The notes: generated from the letters alone by a model not told the origin. Shown: positions 53,342-63,979, numbered from the stretch's first letter. The stretch: 64,000 nt of DNA from Pantoea ananatis LMG 2665 (GCF_000710035.2 NZ_JMJJ01000005.1:992001-1056000); one strand, 5' to 3'. A program made the numbers and translations.

Positions 53342-54316
53342 TTAGTGGATACCACCGATACGACTGAGTCGTACGCCGGTTGGCCACTGACCTTCTTGTT
53401 TTTCGAAACTCATCCAGATGGCGACCGCTTTACCCACCAGGTTACGCTCGGGAACAAAGCCCCAGTAGCGGCTGTCGGCGCTGTTATCGCGGTTATCACC
53501 CATCATGAAATATTGCCCCTGCGGCACGACCCAGCTGGCCTGCGGCTGGCCGGGCTGCTGATAGTACATGCTCGCCTGGCTTTGTGCTTCTGTCACCAAC
53601 AGGATGTCATGCGTTACATCGCCCAGGGTTTCTTTGCGCGTGGCCAGACGTAATCCCCCCCGCATGGTGTCATTCAGCGGTAGCTGATAGAAACCGTTAC
53701 CCGCTTCGTTACCATCAAACCCGCTAAACGTTTGAACAAATTTGCTGGGTTCAATATTGCTATAGGTGACGGGCAGCGCTTTGCTACAGGGCTTGCCGTT
53801 ATCGCAGGCCGGATTAATGGTCAGCGTTTTACTGTACGGATCGTAGGTCACCCGATCGCCAGGCAGACCGATCACGCGCTTGATGTAATCCAGGCTGGGA
53901 TCCTTCGGGTATTTAAACACCGCGATATCGCCCCGTTTTGGATGCCCGGTAGGGATCAGCGTCGTTTGCGTAATGGGATCTTTAATGCCATACGCAAACT
54001 TTTCGACCAGAATAAAGTCACCAATTAGCAGGGTTGGCATCATAGAGCCGGACGGGATCTGGAATGGCTCATACACAAACGAGCGCACAAAGAACACCAC
54101 GGCCAGCACCGGAAACACCGATGCGGCGGTTTCAATCCAGCCCGGTTTAGGGGCCATCTTCGCCAGCGCTTTGCTGTCGAGTGTTCCGCCCGCCTGAGCC
54201 TGCGCCGCCGCCTGCAACGCACGGCGCTTTGGTGCCCACTTAATACGATCGATCACCCAAAGAATGCCGGTAATCAACGTCGCTATCGCCAGTATCAGGG
54301 CGAACATATTAGCCAT
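53342..54316 (-). CDS. lepB: Signal peptidase I
   Basis: A 324-residue inner-membrane protease that removes signal peptides. Two N-terminal membrane segments flank a cytoplasmic loop. The catalytic Ser is in QIPSGSMMPTLLIGD and the catalytic Lys in YIKRVIGLPGD; the GDNRDNSADSRYWG box is present. It starts nine bases after lepA and leads into the rnc leader. Confidence 0.98.
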   Translation of the reverse strand: MANMFALILAIATLITGILWVIDRIKWAPKRRALQAAAQAQAGGTLDSKALAKMAPKPGWIETAASVFPVLAVVFFVRSFVYEPFQIPSGSMMPTLLIGDFILVEKFAYGIKDPITQTTLIPTGHPKRGDIAVFKYPKDPSLDYIKRVIGLPGDRVTYDPYSKTLTINPACDNGKPCSKALPVTYSNIEPSKFVQTFSGFDGNEAGNGFYQLPLNDTMRGGLRLATRKETLGDVTHDILLVTEAQSQASMYYQQPGQPQASWVVPQGQYFMMGDNRDNSADSRYWGFVPERNLVGKAVAIWMSFEKQEGQWPTGVRLSRIGGIH

Positions 54317-54325
54317 TTGAGATCC

Positions 54326-56125
54326 TTATTTGCTGTCTTTTCCGACATGCAGAATGGCGAGGAATGCTTCCTGCGGCAGCTCAACGTTACCGACCTGCTT
54401 CATTCGCTTCTTACCATCTTTCTGCTTCTGCAACAGCTTTTTCTTACGACTGACGTCACCGCCGTAACACTTGGCGAGTACGTTCTTACGTAGCTGTTTA
54501 ACGGTTGAGCGAGCGATAATGTGGTTGCCAATTGCCGCCTGAATCGCAATATCAAACTGCTGACGTGGGATGAGCTCTTTCATTTTCTCAACCAGATCAC
54601 GTCCACGGTAAGGTGCGTTTTCACGGTGGGTAATCAGCGCCAGCGCATCAACACGTTCTGAGTTAATCAGAACGTCAACGCGCACCATGTCAGAGGCCTG
54701 AAAACGTTTAAAATTGTAGTCCAGTGAGGCATAACCCCGAGACGTTGATTTCAGACGGTCAAAGAAGTCGAGAACCACTTCCGCCATCGGAATCTCATAG
54801 GTCAGCGCCACCTGGTTGCCGTGGTAAACCATGTTGGTCTGAACGCCACGTTTCTCGATGCACAGCGTGATGACGTTGCCCAGGTATTCCTGCGGCAGCA
54901 GCATATGACACTCGGCAATGGGTTCGCGCAGCTCTTCAATATTATTAAGCGGTGGCAGCTTCGAAGGGCTGTCCACGTAGACGACTTCACCGCTTGTGGT
55001 TTCCACTTCGTACACCACCGTCGGCGCGGTCGTAATCAGATCCAGATCGTATTCGCGTTCCAGACGTTCCTGAATGATCTCCATGTGCAGCAGCCCAAGG
55101 AAGCCACAGCGGAAACCAAAGCCCAGCGCCGTTGAGCTTTCTGGCTCGTAGAACAGCGAGGCATCGTTCAGGCTCAGCTTGCCCAACGCATCACGGAACG
55201 CTTCGTAATCATCAGAACTGATGGGGAACAGACCGGCATAAACCTGCGGCTTCACTTTTTTAAAGCCGGGTAAGGCTTTATCCGCAGGGTTGCGTGCCGT
55301 GGTCAGCGTATCGCCCACGGGTGCGCCAAGAATGTCTTTGATGGCGCACACCAGCCAGCCGACTTCACCGCAGTTCAGCTCGGTACGGTCAACCTGCTTC
55401 GGCGTGAAGATACCCAGACGGTCAGCATTGTAGACCTGCCCGGTGCTCAGCACCTTGATTTTGTCGCCTTTGCGCATAGTGCCGTTTTTCACGCGCACCA
55501 GCGATACAACGCCGAGGTAGTTATCAAACCAGGAGTCAATAATCAGCGCCTGCAAAGGGGCGTCCGGATCGCCCTCTGGTGCCGGGATGTCGCGAACTAA
55601 ACGCTCCAGCACTTCAGGTACGCCCACGCCAGTTTTGGCTGAGCAACGCACGGCGTCGGTCGCGTCAATGCCTACGATGTCTTCGATTTCCTGCGCGGCA
55701 CGATCGGGATCGGCGGCTGGCAAATCGATCTTATTCAGCACCGGCACTACTTCCAGATCCATCTCAATCGCGGTGTAGCAGTTGGCCAGGGTTTGTGCTT
55801 CAACGCCCTGTCCGGCATCAACCACCAGCAGTGCGCCTTCACAGGCGGCCAGTGAGCGGGAAACCTCATACGAGAAGTCAACGTGTCCCGGCGTGTCGAT
55901 GAAATTGAGCTGGTAAGTTTCGCCGTCTTTTGCTTTGTAATCGAGCGTTACGCTCTGCGCCTTAATAGTAATGCCACGTTCACGCTCCAGGTCCATTGAG
56001 TCAAGAACCTGCGCGGCCATCTCGCGATCGGTTAATCCCCCGCAAATCTGAATTAAGCGGTCAGAGAGCGTGGATTTACCGTGGTCAATATGGGCGATGA
56101 TGGAGAAATTTCTTATGTGCTTCAT
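54326..56125 (-). CDS. lepA: Elongation factor 4 (LepA)
   Basis: A 599-residue ribosome-associated GTPase related to EF-G that affects initiation and ribosome biogenesis. G motifs [17 protein letters not shown] and NKID are in the first domain. The LepA-specific C-terminal domain ([23 protein letters not shown]) is present. The length matches E. coli (599). It forms an operon with lepB, and a separate upstream region divides it from rseC. Confidence 0.98.
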   Translation of the reverse strand: MKHIRNFSIIAHIDHGKSTLSDRLIQICGGLTDREMAAQVLDSMDLERERGITIKAQSVTLDYKAKDGETYQLNFIDTPGHVDFSYEVSRSLAACEGALLVVDAGQGVEAQTLANCYTAIEMDLEVVPVLNKIDLPAADPDRAAQEIEDIVGIDATDAVRCSAKTGVGVPEVLERLVRDIPAPEGDPDAPLQALIIDSWFDNYLGVVSLVRVKNGTMRKGDKIKVLSTGQVYNADRLGIFTPKQVDRTELNCGEVGWLVCAIKDILGAPVGDTLTTARNPADKALPGFKKVKPQVYAGLFPISSDDYEAFRDALGKLSLNDASLFYEPESSTALGFGFRCGFLGLLHMEIIQERLEREYDLDLITTAPTVVYEVETTSGEVVYVDSPSKLPPLNNIEELREPIAECHMLLPQEYLGNVITLCIEKRGVQTNMVYHGNQVALTYEIPMAEVVLDFFDRLKSTSRGYASLDYNFKRFQASDMVRVDVLINSERVDALALITHRENAPYRGRDLVEKMKELIPRQQFDIAIQAAIGNHIIARSTVKQLRKNVLAKCYGGDVSRKKKLLQKQKDGKKRMKQVGNVELPQEAFLAILHVGKDSK

Positions 56126-56315
56126 TTATAGGAATATCTTCACGTAGAGAATCAGTTAGAAACCTGAGCACAGACACATTCAGGAAGATCGCTCTTAACC
56201 CACAATCCTGTCAGCCTCATTAATGACGACGCATATTACACTGTTAAGGCCGCGCATAAAAGAATGGAACGTTGTGGAAGCGAAACAGTTTTTGGCGAGG
56301 CGCCATAATGACAGA

Positions 56316-56334
56316 AGCCGCAGCAAGTGCGGCT
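56316..56334 (-). terminator. Weak terminator downstream of rseC
   Basis: A 7-bp stem AGCCGCA/TGCGGCT (56316-56322 and 56328-56334) lies just after rseC and is followed by TTCTGTCATT on the minus strand. The tail is only partly T-rich. Confidence 0.45.
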
Positions 56335-56344
56335 TGAGTGAGGA

Positions 56345-56809
56345 TCAGGCTTCGCTTTCAACGCGCAGTGCATCCGGCGGCAAAGCGATGTTCAAAATAA
56401 CGGGCTGGAATGCCTCGCGATCGCCAAATTTCATCGAAATACCTTTGGCCACGATGAAGCCCCCCACGCCGCCTAACAGCGCGCCGCAGGCCGCAGCGAG
56501 GTCGCTACCAAACAGCGCCTGAAACAGGCCGGCAAACAGGAACAGGCCAAACAGAGGCGTCATATAAACCAGCAGCGCGGAACCCAGCAGGCTGCTCTCT
56601 TTGATACCGAGTTCAACACGCTGGCCCGGCGTCAACGGCTTGCTGCTGGCGATCTGCATCACGTGCGCGTTCTTTGGCCCCAGCTTATTCAGCATATGGC
56701 TACCGCAGCCTTTACGTGCCTGACAGCTGTTGCAGGACGTTTTAGCTTCAGTGTGCAGCGTGGCGATGCCATCCTGCCATGCCACCACAGTGGCCCATTC
56801 TCTCATCAT
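56345..56809 (-). CDS. rseC: SoxR-reducing system protein RseC
   Basis: A 154-residue inner-membrane protein with two membrane segments (~residues 72-92 and ~98-120) and an N-terminal cysteine cluster (CNSCQARKGCG). It takes part in reduction of the SoxR Fe-S cluster and was first described as part of the sigma-E operon. Its start overlaps the rseB stop by four bases. The Cys pattern suggests metal or cluster binding. Confidence 0.95.
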   Translation of the reverse strand: MMREWATVVAWQDGIATLHTEAKTSCNSCQARKGCGSHMLNKLGPKNAHVMQIASSKPLTPGQRVELGIKESSLLGSALLVYMTPLFGLFLFAGLFQALFGSDLAAACGALLGGVGGFIVAKGISMKFGDREAFQPVILNIALPPDALRVESEA

Positions 56810-57762
56810 TTTTTTGCCCCGAATTCGACGCTGTCTGCGATACGTTTGGCCGTCACGGGCGGTAGTTCGCCGACGACCGTAATTTCGTTATTATCGCGTA
56901 TTACGGTTTGCACCGTACGACGTCCCGTGCGCAATGTCTGTGCGGTGCTGTTTTTATCTGCCGGAGTGACATTGACCGCAAAGCTAAACAGGCCATCGCT
57001 GTAGAGCCGTGATTCAACCGATTTATTTAACGCGGGAATGGTGCGACGGCTTTGCGAGACCAGCGTCATGCCGGCGGGGAGCCAGGCGGGCTGCCAGTCT
57101 AACGAAACGTTATCGGTTTTAGTTAACGACAGCGACGGCGGCAAATTCGCTTTCTCCAGCCCCTGCATCAGATTGCGAACGCCATCGTCCACCGCGAAGC
57201 TGATAACGCGAAACTGCTCCATCGTTTCACCATCCCGGTCAAGCAAATCGACCCGGAGCGGCAGCTTGGTATCCACGTCCAGCCAGACAACGTAGCTGTA
57301 GCGCGTGCCATCGCGTGAAACGATGCGCACTACGTCGCACATCTGGTCGGCAATGCGTGAACGGCCCACGGTGATAAAATCGTAGGCGGTATCCAGCTTG
57401 CTAAAATCGGCGTAAATAATGGACGGTAGCGCATCCACAATGTGGTTGCCCGGTAGCGAGAAAGGCTCAATGCCAGGTTCAAAATAGCTGATGTCGTTGC
57501 CGCGTTGAATCACTTCACGACGCGGACCGTCCATCTGCAGCACCTGCGCATAAACGCGATCGTCGATAACCGCATGACGATAGCGCAGAGATTCCATGCC
57601 AAGGCGGGAAACGTTAATGTAGGCGAATTCGTAGTTGAGGGTCTGGCTTGCCTGCTCCATCTGCTGCAATAACGCCCCAGACGCAGAAACCTGCGCTGGG
57701 GAGGCAGATGACCACAACAGGCTGCCTGCCAAAAGGCTGACGGCATACCATAGCGGCTTCAT
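56806..57762 (-). CDS. rseB: Sigma-E regulatory protein RseB
   Basis: A 318-residue periplasmic protein with a signal peptide (cleavage near SSASPAQVSA). It binds the periplasmic part of RseA, shields it from DegS and senses lipopolysaccharide intermediates. MucB/RseB-type N-terminal and C-terminal domains are recognisable. It overlaps rseA by one base and rseC by four, so the operon is tightly coupled. Confidence 0.96.
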   Translation of the reverse strand: MKPLWYAVSLLAGSLLWSSASPAQVSASGALLQQMEQASQTLNYEFAYINVSRLGMESLRYRHAVIDDRVYAQVLQMDGPRREVIQRGNDISYFEPGIEPFSLPGNHIVDALPSIIYADFSKLDTAYDFITVGRSRIADQMCDVVRIVSRDGTRYSYVVWLDVDTKLPLRVDLLDRDGETMEQFRVISFAVDDGVRNLMQGLEKANLPPSLSLTKTDNVSLDWQPAWLPAGMTLVSQSRRTIPALNKSVESRLYSDGLFSFAVNVTPADKNSTAQTLRTGRRTVQTVIRDNNEITVVGELPPVTAKRIADSVEFGAKK

Positions 57763-58415
57763 TACTGCTGCTGCATTCCTAATGACTGATTACCAGGGAC
57801 ATTGGCCTGCGCTTGTTTAGGCGCATTGGTTTCGAACTGCAGCTGATCTGCATGCAGGCGACGCTGGAGTTCATAGTCCTGCAGCATGGCATTCACGCGA
57901 CGACGTTGATCCTGCACCTGCTGAGTCGCATTACCGTTGCCAAAGGCATCAGATGGCACGCCAAGGCTCACGGGAGAGGCTTTACCCATGACAGGTAAGG
58001 TGTTGAAGACCGGCGAATCAGAACTTTCGACGCTGCCGCTACCCGGTTGGTTATAGTGCTGAACGCCAACGATAACAGCCAGGGAAACACAGGCGGCGAC
58101 ACCAACCTGGGTAATCTGTGCCGCCCACGGGCGAGCTTTATGCCAGAACGGCATTTTTTCCCAGCGAGAAGGTTCGGGCTGTGCTTCGGGGATCAAGGTT
58201 GTGACGTTGCGCTGAGGCTCTTTTTCAATCGCAGCAGCGACGCGTGCAGCAATGTCAAAATGCAGGTGCTCGCCCACGTCACCGCGCATGGTATCGCGGA
58301 TAAGATGGTAGCGTTCCCAGCTTTTTTGTAATTCTGCGTCTTTAGACAGCGCTGAAAACAGCTCACTGTCTAAAGCCTCACCATCCATTAAAGCGGAAAG
58401 TTTTTCTTTCTGCAT
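57762..58415 (-). CDS. rseA: Anti-sigma-E factor RseA
   Basis: A 217-residue single-pass inner-membrane protein. The cytoplasmic part (MQKEKLSALMDGE) holds RpoE inactive, a membrane segment lies near residues 101-118 (VGVAACVSLAVIVGVQHY), and the periplasmic part binds RseB. DegS and RseP cut it under envelope stress. The start at 58415 matches E. coli (216 residues) rather than the longer frame. It lies 26 bp behind rpoE. Confidence 0.96.
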   Translation of the reverse strand: MQKEKLSALMDGEALDSELFSALSKDAELQKSWERYHLIRDTMRGDVGEHLHFDIAARVAAAIEKEPQRNVTTLIPEAQPEPSRWEKMPFWHKARPWAAQITQVGVAACVSLAVIVGVQHYNQPGSGSVESSDSPVFNTLPVMGKASPVSLGVPSDAFGNGNATQQVQDQRRRVNAMLQDYELQRRLHADQLQFETNAPKQAQANVPGNQSLGMQQQ

Positions 58416-58441
58416 GCCTAATACCCTTCCAGTAGCCGTTA

Positions 58442-59020
58442 TCACTGACGTTGGATAAGCGGTTGAACTTTATTATCAATGGCCTCACGTGCACGGAAGA
58501 TACGGGACCTGACCGTGCCCACCGGGCAATCCATAATGACGGCGATCTCTTCATAGCTCAGACCGTCAAGTTCCCTGAGGGTAATTGCCATTCGCAAGTC
58601 CTCAGGAAGCGCCTCAATGGTACGAAAGACGATTTGTTTCAGTTCATCTGACAACATTAAGTTCTCAGGGTTCGAAATTTCTTTCAATGCGCCCGCACTT
58701 TCGAAGTTTTCAGCATCAATTGCATCAACATCACTGGAAGGCGGGCGACGCCCCTGAGCGACCAAATAATTTTTTGCTGTATTCACTGCTATACGATACA
58801 GCCAGGTGTAAAACGCGCTATCGCCCCGGAATGAGTCCAGCGCACGATAAGCCTTAATAAATGATTCCTGAACGACATCAGGCACATCGCCTGAAGGGAC
58901 ATATCGTGAGACCAGGCTCGCCACTTTATGCTGGTAACGAATTACCAGTAAGTTAAACGCCTTTTGATCCCCCTTCTGAACCCGTTCAACAAGAACCTGG
59001 TCCGCTAACTGCTCGCTCAT
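58442..59020 (-). CDS. rpoE: RNA polymerase sigma-E factor
   Basis: A 192-residue extracytoplasmic-function sigma factor for envelope stress. Region 2 (FIKAYRALDSFRGDSAFYTWLYRIAVNTAKNY) and region 4 (GLSYEEIAVIMDCPVGTVRSRIFRAREAI) are almost the same as in E. coli. It heads rpoE-rseA-rseB-rseC. A sigma-E promoter upstream supports self-activation. Confidence 0.98.
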   Translation of the reverse strand: MSEQLADQVLVERVQKGDQKAFNLLVIRYQHKVASLVSRYVPSGDVPDVVQESFIKAYRALDSFRGDSAFYTWLYRIAVNTAKNYLVAQGRRPPSSDVDAIDAENFESAGALKEISNPENLMLSDELKQIVFRTIEALPEDLRMAITLRELDGLSYEEIAVIMDCPVGTVRSRIFRAREAIDNKVQPLIQRQ

Positions 59021-59096
59021 CCGAGGTAATGTCTCCCCAAATACTTTCTTATGCGTTAAGGAACTGCCAGCACACCGCTATTGAGCAAGCATGCGC

Positions 59097-59124
59097 TTTG
59101 AGTCTTTGCGTGGCAAAAAGTTCA
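59097..59124 (-). promoter_or_regulatory. Sigma-E promoter of rpoE
   Basis: On the minus strand -35 TGAACTT (59118-59124) and -10 TCAAA (59097-59101) are 16 bp apart, matching the sigma-E pattern GGAACTT-N16-TCAAA closely. Confidence 0.7.
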
Positions 59125-59367
59125 CTCTCGGCCTCTTTTAAGCCACTTTGCGGCAAAATCACACAGTTTGTTCATTTTCGTTCAGTGTAACGCGCGCAAA
59201 TCGCAGGCAGAGTAACCTATGACAACAGCTTTTTCATCTTTAAATCCTTGTAATCGATTAAGTTTGGTATAAAAAACCCGATTTAAACCTGCAAAACATT
59301 AACCTCTTGATATCACTAATGAATTAATTTTCAGACACGCATATTGCCGCGCTCGTGTTCAAAATAC

Positions 59368-59396
59368 TTCACAAAAAATGTCCAAACGCTTATGCT
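59368..59396 (+). promoter_or_regulatory. nadB promoter
   Basis: -35 TTCACA (59368-59373), 17-bp spacer, -10 TATGCT (59391-59396). Transcription would begin near 59403, immediately before the NadR box. Confidence 0.65.
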
Positions 59397-59407
59397 CGGT
59401 CCATTCT

Positions 59408-59425
59408 TGTTTAGTAAATTAAACA
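59408..59425 (+). promoter_or_regulatory. NadR operator of nadB
   Basis: TGTTTA-N6-TAAACA, an exact match to the NadR box known from E. coli and Salmonella nad genes. It ends two bases before the nadB ATG and covers the place of the ribosome site, so bound NadR would block early transcription. Confidence 0.85.
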
Positions 59426-59427
59426 CT

Positions 59428-61053
59428 ATGACAACTTTCTCTTCCTCTGATTATCAGTGTGATGTCCTTATCGTCGGCAGCGGTGCAGCAGGATTGTCGC
59501 TGGCATTGCGTCTGGCAGAGCATTATCAGGTCACCGTATTAAGCAAAGCGCAGGTCAATGAAGGCTCGACGCTGTATGCGCAAGGCGGGATTGCGGCGGT
59601 TTTTGACGAAACCGACAGCATTGATTCACATGTGGAAGACACGCTGATCGCGGGTGCAGGTTTATGCGATCGGGCCGCCGTCTCCTTTGTGGCCAGCAAT
59701 GCGCGGCACTGCGTGCAATGGCTGATTGATAACGGCGTAGCATTTGATACCGATCCGCAGGCTGCAGGCGAGATGCGCTATCACCTGACGCGTGAAGGCG
59801 GCCACAGCCACCGCCGTATCCTGCACAGCGCGGATGCGACGGGTCGCGAAGTGGAAACCACGCTGGTAGGCAAAGCGTTGCATCATCCCAATATCCGCAT
59901 TCTCGAGCGCACCAACGCGGTGGATCTGATTCTTTCGGATAAGCTCGGCCTGCCGGGCCCGCGCCGGGTGACCGGCGCCTGGATTTGGAACCGTAATCGT
60001 GAACGGGTTGAGACCTGCCGCGCACGTGGCGTGGTGCTGGCGACGGGCGGCGCGGCCAAAGTGTATCAGTACACGACCAACCCCGATATCGCCTCTGGTG
60101 ATGGCATTGCGATGGCCTGGCGGGCAGGATGTCGCGTGGCTAATCTGGAGTTTAACCAGTTTCATCCGACCTGCCTGTTTCATCCCCAGGCACAAAACTT
60201 TCTGCTCACTGAAGCGCTGCGCGGCGAAGGAGCCTGGCTGGTGCGGCCCGACGGCTCGCGTTTTATGCCCGACTTCGATGCACGTGCTGAACTGGCGCCG
60301 CGCGATATTGTCGCCCGCGCCATCGATCACGAGATGAAACGCCTTGGCGTTGACTGTATGTATCTGGATATCAGCCATCAGCCTGAAGCCTTTGTGCGTT
60401 CACACTTCCCGATGATCTACGAAAAACTGCTGACCTTTGGTTTCGATCTGACCAAAGACAGGATCCCGGTGGTGCCTGCCGCGCACTACACCTGCGGTGG
60501 CGTCATGGTCAACGCGCAGGGCCGTACGGATATCAACGGCCTGTATGCCATCGGTGAAGTCAGCTACACCGGCCTGCACGGTGCCAATCGCATGGCCTCC
60601 AACTCGCTGCTCGAATGCCTTGTATATGGCTGGTCGGCAGCAGAGGATCTGCTGCGTATTTTACCGGAGGTCGAAGCCGTTGATAACCTGCCGGCCTGGG
60701 ACGACAGCCAGGTGGATGATGCCGATGAACGGGTGGTGATTCAGCATAACTGGCATGAGCTGCGGCTGTTTATGTGGGATTACGTGGGCATTGTCCGCAC
60801 CACCAAGCGGCTGGAGCGGGCACTGCGCCGCATTACCTTGCTGCAACAGGAGATAGACGAGTATTACCACCATTTCCGCCTGTCCAATAACCTGCTGGAG
60901 CTGCGTAACCTGGTGCAGGTGGCTGAGCTGATGGTGCGCTGTGCACTACAGAGAAAAGAGAGCCGCGGGCTGCATTTTATCCGCGACTATCCGGGTTTGC
61001 TCCCTGAGGCCCAGCCTACCGTGCTGCAACCGGGTCAGGACATAAACAAATAG
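59428..61053 (+). CDS. nadB: L-aspartate oxidase
   Basis: A 541-residue FAD enzyme that oxidises aspartate to iminoaspartate, the first step of NAD synthesis. The FAD-binding motif [18 protein letters not shown] and the signature [15 protein letters not shown] are present. The ATG at 59428 gives the E. coli length (540) and lies right after the NadR box; it has no clear ribosome site. The frame extends 28 codons upstream through the promoter, which is unlikely to be translated. The 3' end overlaps convergent trmN by 19 bases. Confidence 0.97.
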   Translation: MTTFSSSDYQCDVLIVGSGAAGLSLALRLAEHYQVTVLSKAQVNEGSTLYAQGGIAAVFDETDSIDSHVEDTLIAGAGLCDRAAVSFVASNARHCVQWLIDNGVAFDTDPQAAGEMRYHLTREGGHSHRRILHSADATGREVETTLVGKALHHPNIRILERTNAVDLILSDKLGLPGPRRVTGAWIWNRNRERVETCRARGVVLATGGAAKVYQYTTNPDIASGDGIAMAWRAGCRVANLEFNQFHPTCLFHPQAQNFLLTEALRGEGAWLVRPDGSRFMPDFDARAELAPRDIVARAIDHEMKRLGVDCMYLDISHQPEAFVRSHFPMIYEKLLTFGFDLTKDRIPVVPAAHYTCGGVMVNAQGRTDINGLYAIGEVSYTGLHGANRMASNSLLECLVYGWSAAEDLLRILPEVEAVDNLPAWDDSQVDDADERVVIQHNWHELRLFMWDYVGIVRTTKRLERALRRITLLQQEIDEYYHHFRLSNNLLELRNLVQVAELMVRCALQRKESRGLHFIRDYPGLLPEAQPTVLQPGQDINK

Positions 61054-61787
61054 AAGTCACGCGTCAGGCTTTGCCAGGCGTCTGAGTACTGTCTGTCTGC
61101 ATCGCGAATAGCCAACCGCTCAAACAGGGTTTCGCCGGGGCTGGGAGAAAAGCCCAGCAGAACCCGATGCGGGGGACGATGTGCGTACTCTGCGACATCA
61201 AAACGAAAGCGTAAGTGCCAGCCGTCAGCCTGTGCCAGCGCGATAACCTGCTGCCCTGTCGCTTCGGGTAAGACCACACAGAAAAATCCCTCTTCTTCGA
61301 TCAGCGCGGCCGCACAGCGCAATAACGTCTGATGATCTAATGAACCGGTGGCACGTGCGCTGTCTCTAGCCGGGGTTGCGCAGGCCACACCGGGATCAAA
61401 GTAAGGAGGATTACTGACGATAAGCGAGTAACGCGCTTCGCAGTTTTCAGCCCACTGGGCGATATCCTGTTGATGAACCTGCATTCGCGCTGCCCACGGC
61501 GACTGCTGGATGTTTTCATGCGCCTGCTGTGCGGCGTCCGGATCTAACTCTACGGCATCCACGTCGACATTCGACGGAGTACGCTGGGCCAGCATCAGGG
61601 CTATCAGGCCCGAACCGGTGCCGATATCGAGAATCCGCTTCACCCCGGCGACCGGTGCCCATGCGCCCAGCAAAATACCATCTGTGCCGACCTTCATCGC
61701 ACAGCGGTCATGTGCAACAAAAAACTGCTTGAAGGTAAAACCGTTCTTTTTTAATTGTGGCCGCGCCTGCGGCTTGTCCTGCATCAT
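61035..61787 (-). CDS. trmN: tRNA1(Val) (adenine(37)-N6)-methyltransferase TrmN
   Basis: A 250-residue SAM-dependent enzyme that N6-methylates A37 of tRNA-Val1 (YfiC in E. coli). The SAM site [14 protein letters not shown] and the N6-adenine catalytic motif NPPY are present. The start is one of two tandem ATG codons at 61787 or 61784, matching E. coli (245 residues); the frame continues 104 codons upstream without homology and overlaps divergent srmB. It overlaps nadB by 19 bases at the 3' end. Confidence 0.93.
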   Translation of the reverse strand: MMQDKPQARPQLKKNGFTFKQFFVAHDRCAMKVGTDGILLGAWAPVAGVKRILDIGTGSGLIALMLAQRTPSNVDVDAVELDPDAAQQAHENIQQSPWAARMQVHQQDIAQWAENCEARYSLIVSNPPYFDPGVACATPARDSARATGSLDHQTLLRCAAALIEEEGFFCVVLPEATGQQVIALAQADGWHLRFRFDVAEYAHRPPHRVLLGFSPSPGETLFERLAIRDADRQYSDAWQSLTRDFYLFMS

Positions 61788-61954
61788 ACTCAGCGACCAT
61801 TCACCTTTTATCCTGCCGTACGGCAAGGCGTAAGTGTAACGTGGTGGGTTGGGGAATTCACGCCGTTGACGTAATCTGGCGCAGTCAATACCGATAAACA
61901 GATGAAGATTATGTTCGATCTGTCTATAATCAGCGCCCCAAACTGAGGTAGAAC

Positions 61955-63283
61955 ATGACCGTAACCACATTTTCCGAACTTGAACTCGACGAAAGCCTGC
62001 TTGAAGCGCTGCAGGAGAAAGGCTATACGCGCCCGACAGCAATTCAGGCTGCTGCCATTCCCCCCGCGCTGGAGGGCCGCGACGTTCTGGGTTCGGCACC
62101 TACCGGGACCGGGAAAACCGCCGCGTATTTATTACCGGTGTTGCAGCACCTGCTCGATTTTCCGCGCAAGAAGTCTGGCCCGCCGCGTATTTTAATTTTA
62201 ACGCCAACCCGTGAGCTGGCCATGCAGGTTGCCGACCAGGCACGGGAACTGGCGAAACACACGCATCTGGATATCGCCACCATCACTGGCGGCGTGGCCT
62301 TCATGAACCACGCTGAAGTGTTTAGCGAAAATCAGGATGTCGTGGTTGCCACCACCGGTCGTCTGCTGCAATACATTAAAGAAGAAAACTTTGACTGCCG
62401 CGCCGTAGAAACGCTGATCCTGGATGAAGCCGACCGCATGCTGGACATGGGCTTTGCTCAGGATATTGAAACCATCGCGGGCGAAACGCGCTGGCGCAAA
62501 CAGACGATGCTGTTTTCTGCCACGCTGGAAGGCGAGCATATCAAGGATTTTGCCGAGCGCCTGCTGAATGAACCGGTTGAACTGGAAGCCGATCCGAGCC
62601 GTCGCGAGCGTAAGAAGATCCAGCAGTGGTATCACCGCGCCGACGATCTTGAGCACAAGACAAAGCTGCTGGTTCATCTGTTAAAGCAGCCGGAAGTGAC
62701 CCGTTCAATTGTGTTTGTGCGCAAGCGTGAACGTCTGCACGAGCTGGTCAGCTGGCTGCATGATGCCGGTATCCGCACCAGCTACCTTGAAGGTGAAATG
62801 GTGCAGGCTAAGCGCAATGAGGCGATTAAACGCCTGGTCGAGGGGCGCGTCAATGTGCTGGTGGCGACCGATATTGCCGCACGTGGTATTGACGTCGACG
62901 ATGTCAGCCACGTCATCAACTTCGATATGCCGCGCACCGCTGACACCTATTTGCACCGCATTGGCCGTACTGGCCGGGCCGGTCGTAAAGGTATCGCGAT
63001 TTCGCTGGTTGAAGCACACGACCATCTGCTGCTCGGTAAAGTCAGCCGCTACGTTGATGAACCGATTAAAGCCCGGGTGATTGACGAGCTGCGTCCTGTT
63101 ACGCGCGCGCCTTCGGCGAAAACGACGGGAAAACCGTCGAAAAAGGCGCTTGCCAAGCGTGCAGAGAAAAAAGCGAAAGAAGAAGAGAAACCGCGGGTTA
63201 AAAAGCGTCACCGTGACCTCAAAAACGTGGGCAAGCGTCGCAAGCCGAGCGGCAGTACGCCGGGCAGCGAGAGTGCGGAATAA
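61955..63283 (+). CDS. srmB: ATP-dependent RNA helicase SrmB
   Basis: A 442-residue DEAD-box helicase active in early 50S ribosome assembly. Motif I PTGTGKT, motif II DEAD ([14 protein letters not shown]), motif III SAT and motif [13 protein letters not shown] are all present. The C-terminal ~60 residues are strongly basic. A GAGG ribosome site precedes the ATG. It is divergent from trmN and ends at a strong terminator. Confidence 0.97.
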   Translation: MTVTTFSELELDESLLEALQEKGYTRPTAIQAAAIPPALEGRDVLGSAPTGTGKTAAYLLPVLQHLLDFPRKKSGPPRILILTPTRELAMQVADQARELAKHTHLDIATITGGVAFMNHAEVFSENQDVVVATTGRLLQYIKEENFDCRAVETLILDEADRMLDMGFAQDIETIAGETRWRKQTMLFSATLEGEHIKDFAERLLNEPVELEADPSRRERKKIQQWYHRADDLEHKTKLLVHLLKQPEVTRSIVFVRKRERLHELVSWLHDAGIRTSYLEGEMVQAKRNEAIKRLVEGRVNVLVATDIAARGIDVDDVSHVINFDMPRTADTYLHRIGRTGRAGRKGIAISLVEAHDHLLLGKVSRYVDEPIKARVIDELRPVTRAPSAKTTGKPSKKALAKRAEKKAKEEEKPRVKKRHRDLKNVGKRRKPSGSTPGSESAE

Positions 63284-63300
63284 ATCAGCACGGACTTAAA

Positions 63301-63333
63301 AAAATCGCCTCCATTGAGGCGATTTTTGTTTTT
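63301..63333 (+). terminator. Rho-independent terminator of srmB
   Basis: A 10-bp stem AAATCGCCTC/GAGGCGATTT (63302-63311 and 63316-63325) is followed by TTGTTTTTG. The A-run before it could also make it work from the other side. Confidence 0.92.
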
Positions 63334-63421
63334 GAAAGGCCTGTAAATACGCGTTTAGCGTGATTTTAGCATCGAACAGCCCACGCTGGCCTGCCAGCCC
63401 AAACGCGCGCTTACCCAATCA

Positions 63422-63453
63422 AATTTATCATATTGTTAAAATTGATAAATTTT
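63422..63453. repeat. AT-rich perfect inverted repeat downstream of grcA
   Basis: Arms AAATTTATCA and TGATAAATTT (10 bp, exact) are separated by 12 bp. It lies between the convergent srmB and grcA ends. It lacks the GC stem of a typical terminator. Confidence 0.6.
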
Positions 63454-63491
63454 GCAGACAGGCGCTGCGTTTTATTTAAGCGCCCGATCCG

Positions 63492-63875
63492 TTACAAACT
63501 TTCAGTAAAGGTACGGGCAATCACATCGCGCTGCTGCTCCGCGGTCAGTGAGTTAAAGCGCACGGCATAGCCCGAAACACGGATTGTCAGTTGGGGATAC
63601 TTTTCGGGATGTTTCACGGCATCTTCCAGCGTTTCGCGGCGCAATACATTGACGTTGAGATGCTGACCGCCCTCTACGCGAACCTGAGGTTTCACCTCAA
63701 CCGGCACGTCGCGGTAAGCCACGTCGCCTAACTCCCCAATCTTCACAATCTGATCCTCCTGATAGCCTGCAACGGCACAGAGGCAGCGCGCTTCGGCTTT
63801 TTCTTCGTCCAGCAGCCAGAAAGAGTTAATTAACGCCGGATTACTCGATTGGGTAATCTGAATACCTGTGATCAT
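63492..63875 (-). CDS. grcA: Autonomous glycyl radical cofactor GrcA
   Basis: A 127-residue protein resembling the C-terminus of pyruvate formate-lyase. It replaces the damaged glycyl-radical part of PFL after oxygen exposure. The radical Gly lies in RVSGYAVRF near residue 102. The start at 63875 (MITGIQ) has AGGAG upstream and matches E. coli (127); a longer frame to 63947 is not supported. An FNR-like site about 90 bp upstream fits its known anaerobic induction. Confidence 0.97.
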   Translation of the reverse strand: MITGIQITQSSNPALINSFWLLDEEKAEARCLCAVAGYQEDQIVKIGELGDVAYRDVPVEVKPQVRVEGGQHLNVNVLRRETLEDAVKHPEKYPQLTIRVSGYAVRFNSLTAEQQRDVIARTFTESL

Positions 63876-63965
63876 TTCAATCTCTCCTGCAAGGTGCGAC
63901 CTTCGTCTACACCGTGACTCAGTCAATTTGAGCTGTTGGTATACCACCCGATGTCTGCCATAGTT

Positions 63966-63979
63966 TTGACCTGCATCAA
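63966..63979. promoter_or_regulatory. FNR-like site upstream of grcA
   Basis: TTGAC-N4-ATCAA differs from the FNR consensus TTGAT-N4-ATCAA by one base. E. coli grcA (yfiD) is also FNR-controlled. Confidence 0.55.

Larger units (their letters stand above)
59021..59427. other. Divergent rpoE/nadB control region
   Basis: About 407 bp. The rpoE side carries a sigma-E promoter at 59097-59124; the nadB side carries a sigma-70 promoter and a NadR box directly before the start codon. The 240 bp between are AT-rich with no frame I support. Confidence 0.7.

Noticed and set aside
59344..59427. N-terminal extension of nadB by 28 codons
   Set aside because: It covers the predicted promoter and the NadR box and is not found in E. 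coli NadB.
61788..62099. N-terminal extension of trmN by 104 codons
   Set aside because: It would run through the srmB promoter and start, has no homology to TrmN and lacks a ribosome site.
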